64,000 bases of DNA from Serratia marcescens (GCF_029846115.1 NZ_JARVZZ010000001.1:1240001-1304000), one strand, 5' to 3'. Shown: positions 50,161 through 58,819, counted from the first letter of the stretch. The notes: a model not told the origin generated them from the sequence alone. Numbers and translations: made by a program.

Positions 50161-50706
50161 ATGTTTCGGAAAGCCCATATCTTAGTGGCCCCTTCCCTGT
50201 TGATCACATTTTTTATTACCCAGCCATCGGTGGCGCAGAGTGCTGTGATTGGGTGGGGAAAGGTCAATATGGAAGGTGCCATTGTTAATGCCGCGTGCGC
50301 TATTGAAGCGGCAAGCCGCGATCAAACCATCGATATGCAAACATTACCGGTAGAGCAAATTGCCCGTGAGGGTCATGGCCTGACCAAAGCATTCAGTTTG
50401 CGGTTATTAAATTGCAGTGTGTCGGACGTGGGGGGAATACAGCCTGGTCGCCAACATTTTCAAATGACCTTTGATGGTCAAACCGATAATGGGTTATTCG
50501 GAGTGACAGGCGAGGCAAAGGGAATCGCATTACGCATTTCAGACAGCGTCGGCAATATTATTTATCCCGGTTCGGCCATGCCAATTGATGGCACCGCGAT
50601 AAAAGAGAATTACGTAAATTATTCCATGCAACTGGTGGCTAATCGCCAGATTTTGCGTGCCGGGGATTATAGAACCGCTATCCGTTTTAAATTGAATTAC
50701 TACTGA
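50161..50706 (+). CDS. Minor fimbrial subunit (MrpB-like)
   Basis: A 181-residue pilin-like protein with signal peptide (HILVAPSLLITFFITQPSVA). The mature region shows GKVNMEGAIVNAACAI, a second Cys in LLNCSVSD and the end AIRFKLNYY. The position between the major pilin and the usher is that of mrpB, whose product is thought to end the fibre at the base. The ATG at 50161 follows CAGGAAC; an ATG at 50134 lies at the end of the terminator and is not preferred. Confidence 0.88.
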   Translation: MFRKAHILVAPSLLITFFITQPSVAQSAVIGWGKVNMEGAIVNAACAIEAASRDQTIDMQTLPVEQIAREGHGLTKAFSLRLLNCSVSDVGGIQPGRQHFQMTFDGQTDNGLFGVTGEAKGIALRISDSVGNIIYPGSAMPIDGTAIKENYVNYSMQLVANRQILRAGDYRTAIRFKLNYY

Positions 50707-50735
50707 TTATAAATAAGTTAAAGGCTGGCGGAACG

Positions 50736-53267
50736 ATGAAATCGAACGCGAATAACTCAAAGACACCTTCATTGAGCCTGCTGGGCATGTGTGTTGCTTT
50801 GGCGATAGGCAGCGTCCCTTTTCAATTGCAGGCGAGTGAGGAGGTGCAATTTAACATCGACGTGTTAGAGCTTAATGACAGAAAAAACATCGATCTGAGC
50901 CAGTTTTCTCGCGGTGGTTTCATCATGCCGGGGAACTATGTCATGTCGGTGAGCCTGAACGCGCAGGTGTTACCTGAAGAACCTGTCGCATTCTATGCGC
51001 CGGAAAATGATGCCAAAGGCAGTGAGGTTTGCATCTCGCCGGCGCTGGTTGAAAAGCTCGGGTTTAAGTCAGATGCCTTGGCAAAGTTGCGCTGGTGGCA
51101 TGACGAACAGTGTCTGGATCTCACCAGCCTTAATGGTCTGGAAGCAAAAGGCGATCTGGCGACGTCCACTCTGTATTTGAACGTTCCGCAGGCCTACCTG
51201 GAGTATTCATCACCAGACTGGGATCCCCCGTCACGCTGGGATGAAGGCATTCCGGGGTTGCTGCTGGATTACAACCTTAATTCACAGGTGCAACGCACTC
51301 AGCAAAATAGCCAACAGTCTTATAGCCTCAGCGGAAACGGAACGACGGGGGCCAATCTGGGGGCCTGGCGTTTACGGGCCGACTGGCAGATGAACATCAA
51401 TCATCAAACCGGTTCCGGTTTATCGACGCAGCAAGATTTCGACTGGAGCCGGTACTACGCGTTCCGCGCACTGCCTAACTGGGGGGCCCGGCTGAGTCTG
51501 GGTGAGGATTATCTGACGACGGATATCTTCGACAGCTTCCGTTACACCGGTTTCAGCGTGAGTTCAGATGACAGCATGCTGCCGCCCAACCTGCGCGGCT
51601 ACGCGCCGGAGGTAACGGGGATTGCCAAAAGCAACGCCAAGGTCGTGATTAGCCAGATGGGGCGCGTGCTGTATGAAACCCGGGTCGCGGCGGGGCCATT
51701 CCGCATTCAGGACATTAATGACTCGATCAACGGGCAGTTGGATGTCCGGGTGGAAGAGCAAGATGGCAGCGTACAGGAATTTAAAGTCGATACCGCCAAT
51801 ATTCCTTATCTGACGCGGCCCGGCACGGTGCGTTACAAATTTGCCGGCGGCAGGCCTTCGGACTGGAATCACCATGTCAATGGCCCTCTGTTCGCCACCG
51901 GTGAATTCTCCTGGGGGGTGAGCAACGGGTGGTCGCTGTACGGTGGGGCACTGGCAGGCGGGGATTACAAGGCCTTATCCATGGGGGTAGGCCGTGACCT
52001 GCTGGCATTCGGGGCGCTGTCGTTCGATTCCACGCAATCGCGCGCGGAAGTGCCGCAACAGGGCGGCACTAAAGGCGGGGGATCATACCGGGTCAGTTAT
52101 TCCAAGAGTTTTGACGAATACGACAGCCAAATCACCTTTGCCGGCTACCGTTTCTCTGAGCAGAACTTTATGACGATGAGTGAATACCTCGACGCCCGCT
52201 ATGGGGATAGCCGCCTCGGGAAAAGCCGGGAAATGTACACCATCACGTTGAATAAACAGTTTCGTGATTTGGGCCTAAGCGCTTATCTCAATTACAGCCA
52301 CCAGACGTATTGGGATCAGCCCGTGAATGAACGCTACAACCTGGCGCTTTCTCGCTATTTCGATATGGGGCCGATGAAAAATATCAGCGCGTCGATCACG
52401 GCGTTTCGAAATAAATATCAGGGGGCCAATGACGATGGCCTGTATTTGTCCTTCACCTTGCCGTGGGGGGTGAATGCCAACGTCAGTTACAGCAGCGCGT
52501 GGAACCGCAACGAAAACACACAGCGGGTGGGGTATTACGAACGGTTGGATGAGCACAACAACTATCAGTTGAGTACCGGTCTTTCGCGCCGGGGAGGCTC
52601 AGCCAGCGGTTTCTATAACCATGAGGGGGATAACGCGCGCATAGGTGCCAACGCCAGTTACCAGGGGGGCAGCTACTCATCTATGGGGCTCTCTTTGCAA
52701 GGCGGGATGACGGCCACCGCCAAAGGGGCGGCGCTGCACCGGAATAGCATTTATGGCGGAACGCGTCTGTTGCTGGATACCGAAGGCGTGGCCGACGTGC
52801 CGGTTCGCGGATTTGGCGCGACGACGCGTACTAACAGGTTTGGCAAGGCGGTGGTTGCGGACGTCAGCAGTTATTACCGCAGCAAGGCGAGTATCGATCT
52901 CAACACTTTGCCGGATAACGCGGATGCCACGCAGTCGGTGGTGCAGGCGACGCTGACCGAAGGGGCGATTGGCTATCGGCGCTTCAACGTAATTTCCGGG
53001 CAAAAGGCGATGGCGGTGATCCGCCTGGCTGACGGTAGCGCTCCGCCGTTTGGCGCCCTGGTCTACAACAGCAGGCGTCAACAAACCGGCCTGGTCAATG
53101 ATGATGGCAGCGTGTACCTGAGCGGCATTCAGCCCGACACGGAGATGACGGTGAATTGGGATGGCAAAGCGCAATGCCGGATCTTATTGCCGAAGATACG
53201 CACGGATATCGCGTTGAGCAACCTGCTGTTGCCATGCCGGGAGCATACCGAGGCGAGGGCGGAGTAA
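50736..53267 (+). CDS. Fimbrial outer-membrane usher
   Basis: An 843-residue usher of the FimD/PapC/MrpC family. After the signal peptide (end near LQA-SEEV) comes the N-terminal chaperone-binding domain (FNIDVLEL, FSRGGFIMPGNYVMSV, CISPALVEKLG). The 24-strand barrel with plug follows (LPPNLRGYAPEVTGIAKSNAKV, RVLYETRVAAGPFRI, NDSINGQLDVRVEEQDG). C-terminal domains end with FGALVYN, QTGLVNDDGSVYLSGI and the Cys pair CRILLPK...LPC. It forms the pore through which subunits are secreted and assembled. Confidence 0.95.
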   Translation: MKSNANNSKTPSLSLLGMCVALAIGSVPFQLQASEEVQFNIDVLELNDRKNIDLSQFSRGGFIMPGNYVMSVSLNAQVLPEEPVAFYAPENDAKGSEVCISPALVEKLGFKSDALAKLRWWHDEQCLDLTSLNGLEAKGDLATSTLYLNVPQAYLEYSSPDWDPPSRWDEGIPGLLLDYNLNSQVQRTQQNSQQSYSLSGNGTTGANLGAWRLRADWQMNINHQTGSGLSTQQDFDWSRYYAFRALPNWGARLSLGEDYLTTDIFDSFRYTGFSVSSDDSMLPPNLRGYAPEVTGIAKSNAKVVISQMGRVLYETRVAAGPFRIQDINDSINGQLDVRVEEQDGSVQEFKVDTANIPYLTRPGTVRYKFAGGRPSDWNHHVNGPLFATGEFSWGVSNGWSLYGGALAGGDYKALSMGVGRDLLAFGALSFDSTQSRAEVPQQGGTKGGGSYRVSYSKSFDEYDSQITFAGYRFSEQNFMTMSEYLDARYGDSRLGKSREMYTITLNKQFRDLGLSAYLNYSHQTYWDQPVNERYNLALSRYFDMGPMKNISASITAFRNKYQGANDDGLYLSFTLPWGVNANVSYSSAWNRNENTQRVGYYERLDEHNNYQLSTGLSRRGGSASGFYNHEGDNARIGANASYQGGSYSSMGLSLQGGMTATAKGAALHRNSIYGGTRLLLDTEGVADVPVRGFGATTRTNRFGKAVVADVSSYYRSKASIDLNTLPDNADATQSVVQATLTEGAIGYRRFNVISGQKAMAVIRLADGSAPPFGALVYNSRRQQTGLVNDDGSVYLSGIQPDTEMTVNWDGKAQCRILLPKIRTDIALSNLLLPCREHTEARAE

Positions 53268-53324
53268 GCCGCCGCGCCCAGGACCATTTCAGTAAGAACA
53301 AGCGTGATGAAACGGAACAATTTT

Positions 53325-54074
53325 ATGAAAAACAACATGGTAAAAACATTCACAGTGGCTGGCGTGCTGTCGGCAACGGTATTGAGCAGCCAGGCCCAGG
53401 CCGCCATCGCACTGGACCGGACCCGCGTGGTTTTTAACGGTGCGGAGAAATCGGTAAGCCTGAATATCAGCAATAAAAATACCCAGTTGCCGTATTTGGC
53501 GCAGGGCTGGCTGGAAGATGCCGAGGGCAAGAAGATTACCAGTCCGCTGGTGGTCTTGCCGCCGGTGCAGCGCCTGGAACCAGGCACGCAGAGCCAAATA
53601 AAAGTGCAGGCGACGCCGGCCGTCAATCTGCTGGCCCAGGATCGTGAAACCCTGTTCTATTTCAACCTGCGAGAAATACCGCCGAAAAGCGAGAAGGCTA
53701 ACACCCTGCAAATCGCCTTGCAGACCCGCATCAAGCTGTTCTACCGCCCGGCGGCGATTGCGCCAGACAAAGGCAGCGCCTTTGCGCCGTGGCAGGAGAA
53801 GTTAACGCTGACGCGCCAGGGGGCGGGCTTCCAGGTGAATAATCCTACGCCTTATTACATCACGCTGGTCGATGCCAGCAGCAGCAAAAAGGGAACAACG
53901 GCGCAGGGCTTTGAACCGTTGATGGTGCCGCCGAAGGGAAGCATCGCGCTGGGGGCCACTGGGCTGGGTAATGCGCCGGTGCTGACCTACATCAATGATT
54001 ACGGCGGTCGCCCTGCGTTGACCTTCAAATGCGGCGCCAGTGATTGCCAGGTTGTGCCTGACGCCAAAGGGTAA
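53325..54074 (+). CDS. Periplasmic fimbrial chaperone
   Basis: A 249-residue PapD-like chaperone of two immunoglobulin-like domains. The signal peptide ends at AQA-AIALD. It has the start ALDRTRVVFNGAEKSVSLNISNKN, the conserved ETLFYFNLREIPPKSE and the G1 strand region LQIALQTRIKLFYRP, which donates a strand to subunits. A C-terminal Cys pair (FKCGASDCQ) is present. The ATG at 53325 follows GGAAC; GTG 53304 and ATG 53307 are also in frame. It lies 57 bp after the usher. Confidence 0.92.
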   Translation: MKNNMVKTFTVAGVLSATVLSSQAQAAIALDRTRVVFNGAEKSVSLNISNKNTQLPYLAQGWLEDAEGKKITSPLVVLPPVQRLEPGTQSQIKVQATPAVNLLAQDRETLFYFNLREIPPKSEKANTLQIALQTRIKLFYRPAAIAPDKGSAFAPWQEKLTLTRQGAGFQVNNPTPYYITLVDASSSKKGTTAQGFEPLMVPPKGSIALGATGLGNAPVLTYINDYGGRPALTFKCGASDCQVVPDAKG

Positions 54075-54122
54075 CCGAAACCGGTGGCCTGTTTATCGGT
54101 TGCAGCAAGCGGGGAGGAAGCC

Positions 54123-54737
54123 ATGCAAGGAAAGGACGAAGGGGATCGCAATGTGAAGGGCGATTTTTTGAAGCGGCGAAGCGGCCTGGGCGTCATGTTG
54201 GCGCTGACCTGGTTGATGGCCGGTTCCGCGAAGGCGGAAGAAGGGAATCACGGCGTGTTATTCGTTCATGGCGCATTGACGGAGGGGGCTTGCCGGCTGG
54301 ATATGGCCTCGGCATACCAGGACGTTGGGCTGGGGGAAGCGACGACGGGCAGCCTGGCCAACGTCGGGGCTCGCACTCCGCCGGTCGCTTTCCAGCTTCG
54401 TCTGAGAGACTGCCTGCGCGCGGGGGCGGCAACGCAGGATCAACGCCGGGGCAGCCAGGTTTGGGATGCTTACCAGCCGGCTGTGACGGTGAGTTTCAAT
54501 GCGCCTGCGGATGCGGATAACCCACAGTTGGTTAAGGTGCGCGGGGCCGGCGGGCTGGCGTTGCGCTTAGTGGATAGCGAAAGAAACGATGTGCGCATGG
54601 GCAGCCGCAGCCGGCCACAGTTGCTGGCGGTGGGAAGCGACGCGCTGAATTTCTATGTGATGGCGGAGCGCACGCGCGCGCCTCTGGTGGCCGGCGCCTA
54701 TCAGGCCGCCATTGACTTTCGGATGAACTATGACTGA
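54123..54737 (+). CDS. Minor fimbrial subunit (MrpE-like position)
   Basis: A 204-residue pilin-domain protein. The hydrophobic signal segment (GVMLALTWLMAGSAKA-EEG) is preceded by an unusually long polar N-terminus. The ATG at 54123 has a GGGAGGAAG site; a GTG at 54153 would give a shorter, more usual signal peptide. The mature part has GALTEGACRLDM, a second Cys in LRDCLRAG and the end AAIDFRMNYD. It overlaps the next gene by 8 bp. Confidence 0.85.
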   Translation: MQGKDEGDRNVKGDFLKRRSGLGVMLALTWLMAGSAKAEEGNHGVLFVHGALTEGACRLDMASAYQDVGLGEATTGSLANVGARTPPVAFQLRLRDCLRAGAATQDQRRGSQVWDAYQPAVTVSFNAPADADNPQLVKVRGAGGLALRLVDSERNDVRMGSRSRPQLLAVGSDALNFYVMAERTRAPLVAGAYQAAIDFRMNYD

Positions 54738-55305
54738 GGCGAAAGCGATGGGCAGCGCATGGCGAAGGGCGGGGGAAAGTCTGCGGCTTTTCTGCGCCCT
54801 GGCGGCCACCATGACGGCCGCCTCGGCGCTCACGGTATTGGCGGTGTTGTTGCTCAGCCAAAGCGGGTGGGCGGCGACGGCGATAGTCACGGTGAAAGGG
54901 GTCGTTGTCGCTAAGCCGAAATGCGAAGTTAACGGCGGCCAGGATATTTTCGTGAACTTCAATGAGCTGATCACCACCAAAATAGATGGCGAAAAATACG
55001 GCAAGCGGCCGATTCCGTACGGGGTGAGCTGCAGCGGCAATACGTCCGGGACCGCCGGGTTGTTGAAAGTGAGCCTGCAGGGGCTGGGGCCGGATTTTGG
55101 TGACGGCTTGTTACGTACCAGTAATAACGATTTGGCGATTAAGCTGCTGCAAGAGAACGGTCAACAGCTGCGGTTAAATGGCTGGCTTAATTTTACCTAC
55201 CCGATCGTACCGCCGTTATATGCCGTGCCGGTGAAACGCAGCGGCGCCACGCTGAAAGGAATGGGCTTTTCCAGTAGCGCCACATTAGTCGTAGAAGTTC
55301 AATAA
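54730..55305 (+). CDS. Minor fimbrial subunit (MrpF-like position)
   Basis: A 191-residue protein with a long N-terminal signal region (helix near residues 30-45, cut near WAA-TAIV). The mature pilin domain has AKPKCEVNGGQDIFVNF, IPYGVSCSGN and the end SSATLVVEVQ. It is clearly a paralogue of the next gene: both share IDG.KY.K..IPY.VSCSG and LYAVP(V/I). The start overlaps the stop of the previous gene, so translation is coupled. Confidence 0.85.
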   Translation: MTEAKAMGSAWRRAGESLRLFCALAATMTAASALTVLAVLLLSQSGWAATAIVTVKGVVVAKPKCEVNGGQDIFVNFNELITTKIDGEKYGKRPIPYGVSCSGNTSGTAGLLKVSLQGLGPDFGDGLLRTSNNDLAIKLLQENGQQLRLNGWLNFTYPIVPPLYAVPVKRSGATLKGMGFSSSATLVVEVQ

Positions 55306-55318
55306 TAAGGAGATGAAC

Positions 55319-55846
55319 ATGAAGATAATGAATATGGAAAAAATGAAGGTGATGCGTTTCTCTGGCATAGCGGCGGTGCTTTGCATGGGCATGCTGAACC
55401 TGGAGCCTGCGCAAGCGGTGAACGTCAAGTTCAACGGGACATTGGTGGAGCAACCGACCTGTACGCTGAATGATGGCAAAGACATTAGCGTGGATTTTGC
55501 CAACGTCGTCATTAATAAAATTGACGGCGTCGCGTACAAAAAAATGGAAATCCCCTACAGCGTTTCCTGTAGCGGCGGTTCGCCGAATGCCGGCGATCTG
55601 AAAGTGAAGCTGAGCTTTGCGCCAGTGTCCTGGGGCGATGGCAAACCGCTGCAATCCAGCGTGGGCAATCTGGGGCTGCGCATCACGCAAGGCTCGGGTG
55701 ATACCACCTACGTCAGCGATACCAAACTGATCATTGATGCCGCCAACCCGACCAAACTGTACGCGGTGCCGATTGCGCGCCCAAGCACCATTTTGGTGGG
55801 GGCCAATTTTACCGGAACGGCGACGTTAACTGCAGAGTATGAGTAA
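55319..55846 (+). CDS. Minor fimbrial subunit (MrpG-like position)
   Basis: A 175-residue pilin-domain protein. The signal peptide ends near AQA-VNVKF. The mature part has GTLVEQPTCTLNDGKDISVDF, IPYSVSCSGG, TKLYAVPIARP and TGTATLTAEYE. It is a tandem paralogue of the preceding gene. Several in-frame ATGs occur; 55319 is chosen because AAGGAG lies 6 bases before it, while 55313 touches the site. Confidence 0.87.
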   Translation: MKIMNMEKMKVMRFSGIAAVLCMGMLNLEPAQAVNVKFNGTLVEQPTCTLNDGKDISVDFANVVINKIDGVAYKKMEIPYSVSCSGGSPNAGDLKVKLSFAPVSWGDGKPLQSSVGNLGLRITQGSGDTTYVSDTKLIIDAANPTKLYAVPIARPSTILVGANFTGTATLTAEYE

Positions 55847-56094
55847 TCACGGTTCCTGCAACTGGGTGGCCTACGCCGGGTTGCAGGAAACCAGGGCGGG
55901 TGGCGTGAAAGGCTCAACAGGCAAAGCGGTGATGGCGTGGCGTGAGGGTATGGCGCTTAGTCGGGGGCAGTAAGGCGTAGTGATACGCAGGGCAATTTTT
56001 CTGTGTGCGTTAACCTGAATGCGGGTTAATGATTGCGTTAGTGTTTGTTTTATTTTTTTTTTTTGATGCACCGGTGTTCATTTAAGAGGTCCCC

Positions 56095-57078
56095 ATGAAT
56101 TATTATAATTTATGTTTTTTTAAAAATAAGCTTGCATGGAAAGGTAAGTTTGTTTTGTTTTCTTTTTTGATGGTTTTTTTTACCGCTAAAGCCGGTGCCG
56201 GCATGGTGTGGCACACCGAGAAGGCGCCTATCGTCGATGGGCTGATTAACCAGGCAGTCACTTATTCCTATGGCGCGTTAGGGCGACTGGTGAGTATCGA
56301 TTTCAACGATCCGACGCCGAATCCTTGTAATAATCTTGTTAGTACTAATGAAAGCTGCTTCATAACGTTTGGCGTTTTTCATAATTACACCCAGTTTCCG
56401 CTGGAGTATGTGCCTTCCGCCACGGCGCCCACCTGGAGCTCGACGAATTACCCTGATATCCTGAAAAAGAAGACCATGGGGGAACTGTATACTTTTCTAA
56501 GTCAAAATGGATATTATGGCAAGCTGCAGGTGGGTATGGAGAGCAGAGGGTACGGGGGTGTGCGGAATTATTGTGACCCTAGCGTTAACCCGGCATCAGG
56601 ATGCATTATTAAAAATAGGTGGGAAGCCTATTCAAAAGTCTGTCATGCATTGGTTTATCGTAAAGTTTCATCGTCTTACTATTACGTGTTTCCTGGGCAA
56701 GGCTGTATTGGCCCGACGCCGCCCAATAATGAATGCAACATTGATGCGGGCGCCGTCACGCTGGATCACGGTCAGTTAGGCACCGACGAGGTAAATGGCC
56801 ATCGGAAAAGAGAGAGCTTCCGCATCTCCTGCACCTACCCGGCTAACGCGGAAGTGTCGGTGGTGAGCAATAATGCCAATGAAAAAATCATGTTAAAAGG
56901 CGACGGCAGCCTCTATTCCACCATCACCGTGGATGGTGTGCCTGGCATTACCGGCAAGAAAATCACCATTCCGACGGGTGGTGTGCCCATTGATTTGGAA
57001 TCTACCCTGCATACCGTCGGTAATATTGAAGAAGGTCCGTTCAGCGGTAATGGCATTCTAATCATCAATGCTTATTAA
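56095..57078 (+). CDS. Fimbrial tip adhesin (MrpH-like position)
   Basis: A 327-residue two-domain protein. After the signal peptide (VLFSFLMVFFTAKAGA) comes a receptor-binding domain of about 180 residues with several Cys (CNNLVSTNESC, NYCDPS, SGC, KVCHALV, GQGC) and many aromatic residues. The C-terminal pilin domain follows from about residue 205 (NECNIDAGAVTLDHGQLG... FRISCTY), ending FSGNGILIINAY. This plan is that of tip adhesins. The ligand is unknown, and the N-domain does not resemble FimH or PapG by eye. It lies 248 bp after the previous gene, an AT-rich gap that could hold a separate promoter. Confidence 0.85.
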   Translation: MNYYNLCFFKNKLAWKGKFVLFSFLMVFFTAKAGAGMVWHTEKAPIVDGLINQAVTYSYGALGRLVSIDFNDPTPNPCNNLVSTNESCFITFGVFHNYTQFPLEYVPSATAPTWSSTNYPDILKKKTMGELYTFLSQNGYYGKLQVGMESRGYGGVRNYCDPSVNPASGCIIKNRWEAYSKVCHALVYRKVSSSYYYVFPGQGCIGPTPPNNECNIDAGAVTLDHGQLGTDEVNGHRKRESFRISCTYPANAEVSVVSNNANEKIMLKGDGSLYSTITVDGVPGITGKKITIPTGGVPIDLESTLHTVGNIEEGPFSGNGILIINAY

Positions 57079-57159
57079 GCAATGATTGGGCGGTTTTTTG
57101 CTGCCTGTCAGGAATTGAAAACCTACGCTGGCTATTAAAAATGGCGGGGAAACTTCACG

Positions 57160-57181
57160 CCTGTCGTCATAACGGCAGGCA
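57160..57181 (+). terminator. Hairpin after the adhesin gene
   Basis: GCCTGTCGT CATA ACGGCAGGC forms a near-perfect stem (one G-T pair) 80 bp after the adhesin stop, followed at some distance by ATTTTATT. It may end the fimbrial transcript before the LuxR-type gene. Confidence 0.55.
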
Positions 57182-57236
57182 GACGCTGCATTTTATTGCA
57201 GACTCTACGGCACTGTGACTATTAGAGAGGTTAAGG

Positions 57237-57782
57237 ATGAAGGCAATCAATATCATCATTGATGATGATAATAGCTATTTTTCCGCGGGTCTGCAAAGCA
57301 GCATAAACGAATATGCCAAAACCAATAATAAGGCCATTTGTTTTTTAAAGCAGGGTGCGGCAGTGCGGCCGGATGTGATGTTCATTTCATCAAGGCGCAT
57401 CGCTCAGCGCTGGCGCAGAGCGGCCTATGATGAAGGGGGGCCGCCCGTTGTCACCATAGAGGATAGGCCGGTGACTGCGCATGAAGCGTTCTGCGTGCTG
57501 TACCGAACGGATAGTCCGGAGAAATTGTTTAAGCTGTTGGCCGATACGCTGGGCAATACCCGAATTGCGGACCGTTTTGAATATCAGCCTTTTACGCGTC
57601 GTGAGCGTCAGGTGGTGAATTACCTCAGAAGAGGGTTTGACCAGTCGCAAACCGCTCGAGTGTTGGGCGTGAGCGTCAAAACGGTGCATAGCCATAAGCG
57701 AGCGGTGATGAAAAAATTAATGCTGAGCCGGCATCATGATTTTATTTACTGGTTGCTCTCTCAAGAGGGAGAATGTTCTTAA
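57237..57782 (+). CDS. LuxR-family transcriptional regulator
   Basis: A 181-residue protein. Residues 1-110 look like a shortened receiver-like domain without the full set of acidic phosphorylation residues (IIIDDDNSYFSAGL). Residues 118-181 are a LuxR-type helix-turn-helix: FTRRERQVVNYLRRGFDQSQ, ARVLGVSVKTVHSHKRAVM. In mrp and other operons a regulator at the 3' end balances adhesion and motility; here it is of the LuxR type, not MrpJ. It is similar in design to RcsA/FimW-like proteins. It is preceded by AGGTTAAGG. Confidence 0.85.
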   Translation: MKAINIIIDDDNSYFSAGLQSSINEYAKTNNKAICFLKQGAAVRPDVMFISSRRIAQRWRRAAYDEGGPPVVTIEDRPVTAHEAFCVLYRTDSPEKLFKLLADTLGNTRIADRFEYQPFTRRERQVVNYLRRGFDQSQTARVLGVSVKTVHSHKRAVMKKLMLSRHHDFIYWLLSQEGECS

Positions 57783-57920
57783 CTTTTACGAGGGATAGTC
57801 TATTTTCAGGTTTTTGTTATCTTGTCTTTGTGATGCCTGACGATATGAAATGAATGCTATCAATAAATTGATGGTGTGAATTTTATTTTTCTAACTATTC
57901 ATTTTCAGGGAATACTATTT

Positions 57921-58208
57921 ATGTGGAAAACGACGCTGCCATTTATTGTGGCTTGCCTGCTTATGGCACCGCAGACTTATGCCGGGTTCAACGGCAATCA
58001 AGGAGTATCGGGAAATGAGGGGGCAGGCGACGGTGCCGGCAACAACAATGTCGGGGTATGCATTAATGGCAATGGCCAAAATGCCGGGCAGTGCGTAGGG
58101 GAAAGTAACGGCACCGCCAAACCCAAAGAAAAAGAGCGGAGTGAGACGTTAAAATCCGTTTGTTCTTCACCCTTCATGAAAAAATATGCCGCCATCTGCC
58201 GACAGTAA
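57921..58208 (+). CDS. Small secreted Gly/Asn-rich protein, unknown
   Basis: A 95-residue protein. The ATG at 57921 gives a clear signal peptide (LPFIVACLLMAPQTYA-GFNG). The mature 75 residues are rich in Gly and Asn in the first half and carry four Cys, with a charged segment KPKEKERSE between the Cys pairs. I recognise no family. The frame opens 15 codons earlier, but that part is hydrophobic and precedes a good start context. It lies 138 bp after the LuxR-type gene and may be its target or a fimbrial accessory. Confidence 0.6.
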   Translation: MWKTTLPFIVACLLMAPQTYAGFNGNQGVSGNEGAGDGAGNNNVGVCINGNGQNAGQCVGESNGTAKPKEKERSETLKSVCSSPFMKKYAAICRQ

Positions 58209-58371
58209 TTATCCGTCTTGAACTACAGGGGTAGGCCTGATTTTTTCTACCCCACTTAAAAAGCTATCAGCTTGGCATTACAGATAAGCCGGGGAGTAAT
58301 ATCGTTCCGGTATCTCGTGAGGTTTCTTTTGAAATAACGAGGGTCAGTAAACGCTGCCCAAGGAAGGTAAA

Positions 58372-58545
58372 ATGAATTTGTTATTTCTGGCAGTATTCTT
58401 GTTTTTTTTGAGCCTTTATTCATTTTTTCAGCATGCGAAACATATAAAAAGACGGCGATTGATGCAGCAGGAAAATAGAGGTTTCAGGGGGATTGCGGTA
58501 GTGGGGAGACGAGTTTCAATGACCAGGACGAGTTCCCCACGCTAA
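58372..58545 (+). CDS. Possible 57-residue membrane peptide
   Basis: A short frame with a good ribosome-binding site (AAGGAAGG, 4-5 bases before the ATG). Residues 2-19 are a strongly hydrophobic helix (LLFLAVFLFFLSLYSFF) followed by a very basic tail (KHIKRRR...GRRVSMTRTSS). It could be a small inner-membrane protein. There is no homology that I recognise, and the frame ends just before the duplicated tRNA-Phe sequence. Confidence 0.4.
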   Translation: MNLLFLAVFLFFLSLYSFFQHAKHIKRRRLMQQENRGFRGIAVVGRRVSMTRTSSPR

Positions 58546-58553
58546 AAAGTAGC

Positions 58554-58600
58554 AACCCAGCCATAGGCTGGGTTCTCTAAATAGGGCGACCGGACTCGGA
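58554..58600 (-). repeat. Partial duplicate of tRNA-Phe 3' end and terminator
   Basis: These 47 bases match 58714-58760 at 44 positions. That segment is the tRNA-Phe terminator hairpin (AACCCAGCC ATA GGCTGGGTT) plus the last 17 bases of the tRNA gene. In the copy the CCA end is altered and the match stops inside the T arm. This is the layout of an attachment-site duplication left by an integrated element; the 160 bp between copies hold no gene. Confidence 0.75.
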
Positions 58601-58713
58601 CAACCGGTGCATGTGCCGGATTGAACAGCGCTTTAGCGCTGGCCCGCAGGGTGAGGCCTTTGGCCGAATAATCGAACGCAGTTCGATGGAGAGTCCTGTC
58701 CCTGAAAAGCAAA

Positions 58714-58734
58714 AACCCAGCCATAGGCTGGGTT
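58714..58734 (-). terminator. tRNA-Phe terminator
   Basis: AACCCAGCC ATA GGCTGGGTT. On the minus strand it lies about 10 bp after the tRNA and runs into TTTTTGC, a standard intrinsic terminator. Confidence 0.85.
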
Positions 58735-58743
58735 CTCTAAATA

Positions 58744-58819
58744 TGGTGCCCGGACTCGGAATCGAACCAAGGACACGGGGATTTTCAATCCCCTGCTCTA
58801 CCGACTGAGCTATCCGGGC
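58744..58819 (-). tRNA. tRNA-Phe (GAA)
   Basis: A 76-base tRNA on the minus strand: acceptor GCCCGGA, D arm AGCTCAGTCGGTAGAGC, anticodon GAA within TTGAAAA (58784-58786 on the plus strand), T arm GGTTCGATTCC, encoded CCA. It is identical in type to E. coli pheU/pheV and lies before yjdC, the pheU position in E. coli. Confidence 0.98.
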
